From NCBI GenBank assembly GCA_024682115.1, contig JAIKZO010000116.1, positions 1 through 39,291 on the forward strand: a DNA stretch of 39,291 bases, written 5' to 3'. Below are positions 36,967-39,291 of the stretch, one piece after another. Made by a program: the position numbers and the translations under genes. The notes beneath the pieces were generated by a model that saw only the letters and a program-made list of their open reading frames with translations, did no database searches and was not told the origin of the DNA. Origin of the DNA: Lachnospiraceae bacterium. Its GTDB lineage: Bacteria; Bacillota; Clostridia; Lachnospirales; Lachnospiraceae. Numbering within the stretch: the first letter of the stretch is position 1; the number at the start of each line of letters is the position of its first letter.

Positions 36967-38372
36967 AATTTGAGTTTATCCTTTTCGCGTCTTCTCTTCG
37001 GACGGGGTGATCTCTTTCTTCTGAGATTATCGAGCAGATTATAGTTCACAAAGAATGAGTGGATAAATGATATCACGATAAGCACCAGAACACCTCCCAC
37101 GACATAGGAAAGAGTACGGACCACATTTATGAAACGGGGTGCCGGTTCTTCTATGCTTATCTCTTCTTCAGCGTCTTCATAAGGGTTTTCGACATCAAAT
37201 GCCGAAAGCTCTTTTTTGTTTTCAAGGGGTTTGATCCTTCCGTAACCCAGATAGGCTCCGTGATAGGAATAGTTGATATAAGCTATATCCTCTTCGTTTC
37301 CGGTATTATAGATGAGTTCGGTCTCCATATCGGAAAAACCGATATTTCTCGGCATGATGATATTGTCCTTGTCATCGAGTTCAAGGAGCTGTCTTGAGCT
37401 TCCGAGGATATCTATGGTCGTCGGAAAGAAATTGTTGTTCTTTATGGAATATTTTTCTTCATTGTCCGCGATATTGATCATATCGAAGTTACTGAAGCCG
37501 TAATCGAAAAGCTTTACGGTATCATAGAACTGTTCGGGTGATTCTTCCTTAAGGACAACACAGATAAGGGTCATTCCGTTCTGCTCGGCACAGGTCACAA
37601 GTGTCTCGCCGGCCTCGGAAGTATAGCCTGTCTTTCCGCCTTTTATACCGGCATAAGGGATTTCTCCGGAGATCAGCTTATGTTTGTTGCGTACATAGAA
37701 ATCATCGGGCTGAGTGGAAGTCTGTACGAAATGATATGATCCGGTATTTCCGATCTTTGCCAGATATTCATTGTTGAAGAATTCCTTTGCGATGATGGCA
37801 AGATCATATGCGGAAGTATAGTGTTCCTCGTTGAAAAGCCCGTTGGCATTCGTAAAATGAGTATCCTTTAACCCCATTTCTTCGGCTTTGTCGTTCATCA
37901 TATCGACGAAACCGTCCATGCTGCCCGCCACATGCTCTCCGATGGCGTTTGCGACTTCGTTTGCGGAAGCGACCATAAGACCGTAAAGGCATTCTTCCAT
38001 CGACATAGCCTGGCCGGGATCGATACCTATATTGGAACTTCCGGCTTCAAGCGAAAAGACCGCATCATATGAGAAGTCGACCATCTCATCCATACTGCAT
38101 TTTTCCGCAGCGATGAGAGCGGTCATCATTTTTGTCGTGCTCGCGGGGTAAAGATGTTCGTGGATATTTTTGGCATAGAGGACAACGCCCGTATTTGCCT
38201 CCATCAGAAAAGCCGCTTTTGCATTGAGTTCGGGACCCGTGGGCCAGTTGGCGATCTCGTTCGTCTCGATGATATCGGCTTCTTCCGACTGTGCTGGCAC
38301 AGCCAGGGCGCTTATGCTATTATATGTTAAGATGCTTACCGCAAGGGCAAGGCATATAAGGCGCTTTTTCAT
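36963..38372 (-). CDS. D-alanyl-D-alanine carboxypeptidase (DacF/PBP5 type)
   Basis: This penicillin-binding protein trims the terminal D-Ala from peptidoglycan stem peptides. It is 469 residues. A signal peptide ends around SALAVPAQS (residue 29). The active-site motifs are complete: S78-T-T-K81 in LYPASTTKMM, S136-A-N138 in VASANEVAN and K247-T-G in GIKGGKTGYTSEAG. About 130 residues follow the catalytic domain, then one membrane helix (about 420-445, YVVGGVLVLIVISFIHSFFV) and a short, very basic tail (RRKRSPRPKRRREKDKLKF). It is therefore held by a true transmembrane helix, not an amphipathic one. It reads against its neighbours and shares stop-codon bases with the exonuclease gene. Confidence 0.93.
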   Translation of the reverse strand: MKKRLICLALAVSILTYNSISALAVPAQSEEADIIETNEIANWPTGPELNAKAAFLMEANTGVVLYAKNIHEHLYPASTTKMMTALIAAEKCSMDEMVDFSYDAVFSLEAGSSNIGIDPGQAMSMEECLYGLMVASANEVANAIGEHVAGSMDGFVDMMNDKAEEMGLKDTHFTNANGLFNEEHYTSAYDLAIIAKEFFNNEYLAKIGNTGSYHFVQTSTQPDDFYVRNKHKLISGEIPYAGIKGGKTGYTSEAGETLVTCAEQNGMTLICVVLKEESPEQFYDTVKLFDYGFSNFDMINIADNEEKYSIKNNNFFPTTIDILGSSRQLLELDDKDNIIMPRNIGFSDMETELIYNTGNEEDIAYINYSYHGAYLGYGRIKPLENKKELSAFDVENPYEDAEEEISIEEPAPRFINVVRTLSYVVGGVLVLIVISFIHSFFVNYNLLDNLRRKRSPRPKRRREKDKLKF

Positions 38373-38422
38373 CAGATATATGATAACGAATAGGGGCCGA
38401 TATTACAAGTAAGGAAAAAGAT

Positions 38423-39061
38423 ATGAGACTTAGAAATATCCCGGGTTCAAGGGATGTTATAGCGGAAAGCGAATATGTGATCCATGATCACAGAGCGGTC
38501 AAAGGCTGTTGGGAGAATGTATTCGGGAACGATAAACCGATAAGGATCGAGATCGGAATGGGAAAAGGACGTTTTATCTGTGAACTGGCGTCTCTTCATC
38601 CCGAGATCAATTATGTAGGGATAGAAAAGTATTCATCGGTTCTTTTAAGGGCGATCCAGAAACAGGAGGAAAATCAGTTTCCGAACCTTAAATTCATAAG
38701 GATGGATGCCGAGGAGATAGCCGAAGTCTTTGCAAAGGACGAAGTTGACAGGATTTATCTTAATTTTTCCGATCCCTGGCCGAAGGACCGTCACGCAAAA
38801 AGGCGCCTTCCCTCACGACAGTTCCTTTCAAGATATGATCAGTTTTTGAAAAAAGACGGAGTGATCGAGTTCAAGACCGATAACAGGGTACTTTTCGATT
38901 ATGCCGTGGAAGAAGCAAAAGAAGCAGGCTGGAAGATAGATGAGATCACATACGATCTTCATAACGATCCGAAGATGAACGAGGGAAATATCATGACGGA
39001 GTATGAAGAGCGTTTCTCTCAGATGGGAAACCCCATTTACAAGTACATTATCTCCCGCTGA
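38423..39061 (+). CDS. trmB: tRNA (guanine-46-N7)-methyltransferase
   Basis: This SAM-dependent enzyme methylates G46 in the tRNA variable loop. It is 212 residues, full length. The SAM site is IEIGMGKGRFICELASLHPE, followed by NYVGIEKYSSVLLRAIQK, IYLNFSDPWPKDRHAKRRLP (the conserved NFSDPWPK motif) and EFKTDNRVLFDYAVEEAKEA. The C-terminus TEYEERFSQMGNPIYKY is also typical. AAGGAA precedes the ATG. It is divergent from the carboxypeptidase, with only 50 bases between the two starts. Confidence 0.97.
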   Translation: MRLRNIPGSRDVIAESEYVIHDHRAVKGCWENVFGNDKPIRIEIGMGKGRFICELASLHPEINYVGIEKYSSVLLRAIQKQEENQFPNLKFIRMDAEEIAEVFAKDEVDRIYLNFSDPWPKDRHAKRRLPSRQFLSRYDQFLKKDGVIEFKTDNRVLFDYAVEEAKEAGWKIDEITYDLHNDPKMNEGNIMTEYEERFSQMGNPIYKYIISR

Positions 39062-39112
39062 GAAATTTTTTAAGTAACCCCATAAAAATCCGGAATACGG
39101 AACGTATCATTA

Positions 39113-39291
39113 ATGAAGCAGTTGACGGAAGAACAATTTAACAACTGTATAAAAGCTATCCTTGATAAGGACAAGTCCGGGCTTCGGGAAATATACGATG
39201 CCTATCTTGACTATATCTACAGGATCGTTCTGGGTGTTGTCGGACGCAAAGAAGATGCGGAGGATGTCACGAGCGAATTCTTTATTAAGCT
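39113..39291 (+). CDS. ECF-type RNA polymerase sigma factor, N-terminal part (runs off the right edge)
   Basis: The frame from ATG at 39113 is open to the window end, giving 59 complete codons: MKQLTEEQFNNCIKAILDKD, KSGLREIYDAYLDYIYRIVL, GVVGRKEDAEDVTSEFFIKL. The LxxIYDAYxxYIYRI...G...DAEDVTSEFF pattern is region 2 of sigma-70 family ECF factors, which binds core polymerase and the -10 element. No strong ribosome-binding site is seen. It starts 51 bases after trmB. The rest, and any anti-sigma factor, lie outside. Confidence 0.8.
   Translation, partial: MKQLTEEQFNNCIKAILDKDKSGLREIYDAYLDYIYRIVLGVVGRKEDAEDVTSEFFIK

Overview
The window is a chromosomal replication-origin region from a member of the Bacillota, class Clostridia. 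The gene order rpmH/rnpA/yidD/yidC/jag/mnmE/mnmG/rsmG ... parA/parB on one side and dnaA/dnaN/yaaA/recF/gyrB/gyrA on the other is the classic Firmicute oriC neighbourhood. DUF4446- and DUF3881-type proteins, and glycosidases for plant polysaccharides, point to a Lachnospiraceae-like gut or rumen bacterium (for example Butyrivibrio-like). The genus cannot be fixed from this sequence alone.

Layout. (a) 1-4.9 kb, accessory: a truncated GH95 alpha-L-fucosidase (-), a stand-alone murG (+), a small double-glycine-leader Cys peptide (+), and a secreted GH53 endo-galactanase lipoprotein (-). (b) 4.9-10.5 kb, a leftward operon: parA, parB, DUF4446, HD-GYP, serS, DUF3881 and tRNA-Arg(CCU), closed by a strong terminator. 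(c) 10.5-12.5 kb, a rightward lipoprotein + metallo-beta-lactamase-fold pair lying between two perfect 16-bp parS sites. (d) 12.5-21.0 kb, the long leftward run rpmH to rsmG, followed by a DegS/DegU-like kinase and regulator. It ends in a hairpin that is itself a parS site. (e) 21.0-21.4 kb, oriC, with a DnaA-box cluster and the divergent rpmH and dnaA promoters. (f) 21.4-30.0 kb, dnaA-dnaN-yaaA-recF-gyrB-gyrA. (g) 30.0-39.3 kb, accessory: a Cys-rich small protein, a CPA2 antiporter, GH31 alpha-xylosidase, GH42 beta-galactosidase, a DEDDh exonuclease with a Zn-binding tail, a D,D-carboxypeptidase (-), trmB, and the start of an ECF-type sigma factor.

How it fits together. Replication initiation (DnaA, oriC, beta clamp, RecF, gyrase) and segregation (ParA, ParB, parS) flank one another. 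Most genes are transcribed away from oriC. The head-on exceptions are murG plus the small peptide, the lipoprotein/MBL pair, and the carboxypeptidase. The glycosidases could together trim fucose, galactose and xylose from xyloglucan-like or galactan side chains; this is an inference.

I see no CRISPR array, insertion sequence, prophage or rRNA. The most unusual signals are a parS palindrome that doubles as an intrinsic terminator, a double-glycine leader joined to a zinc-ribbon-like core, a CDS stop inside a tRNA gene, and identical DnaA-box-like motifs on the dnaA and dnaN start codons.
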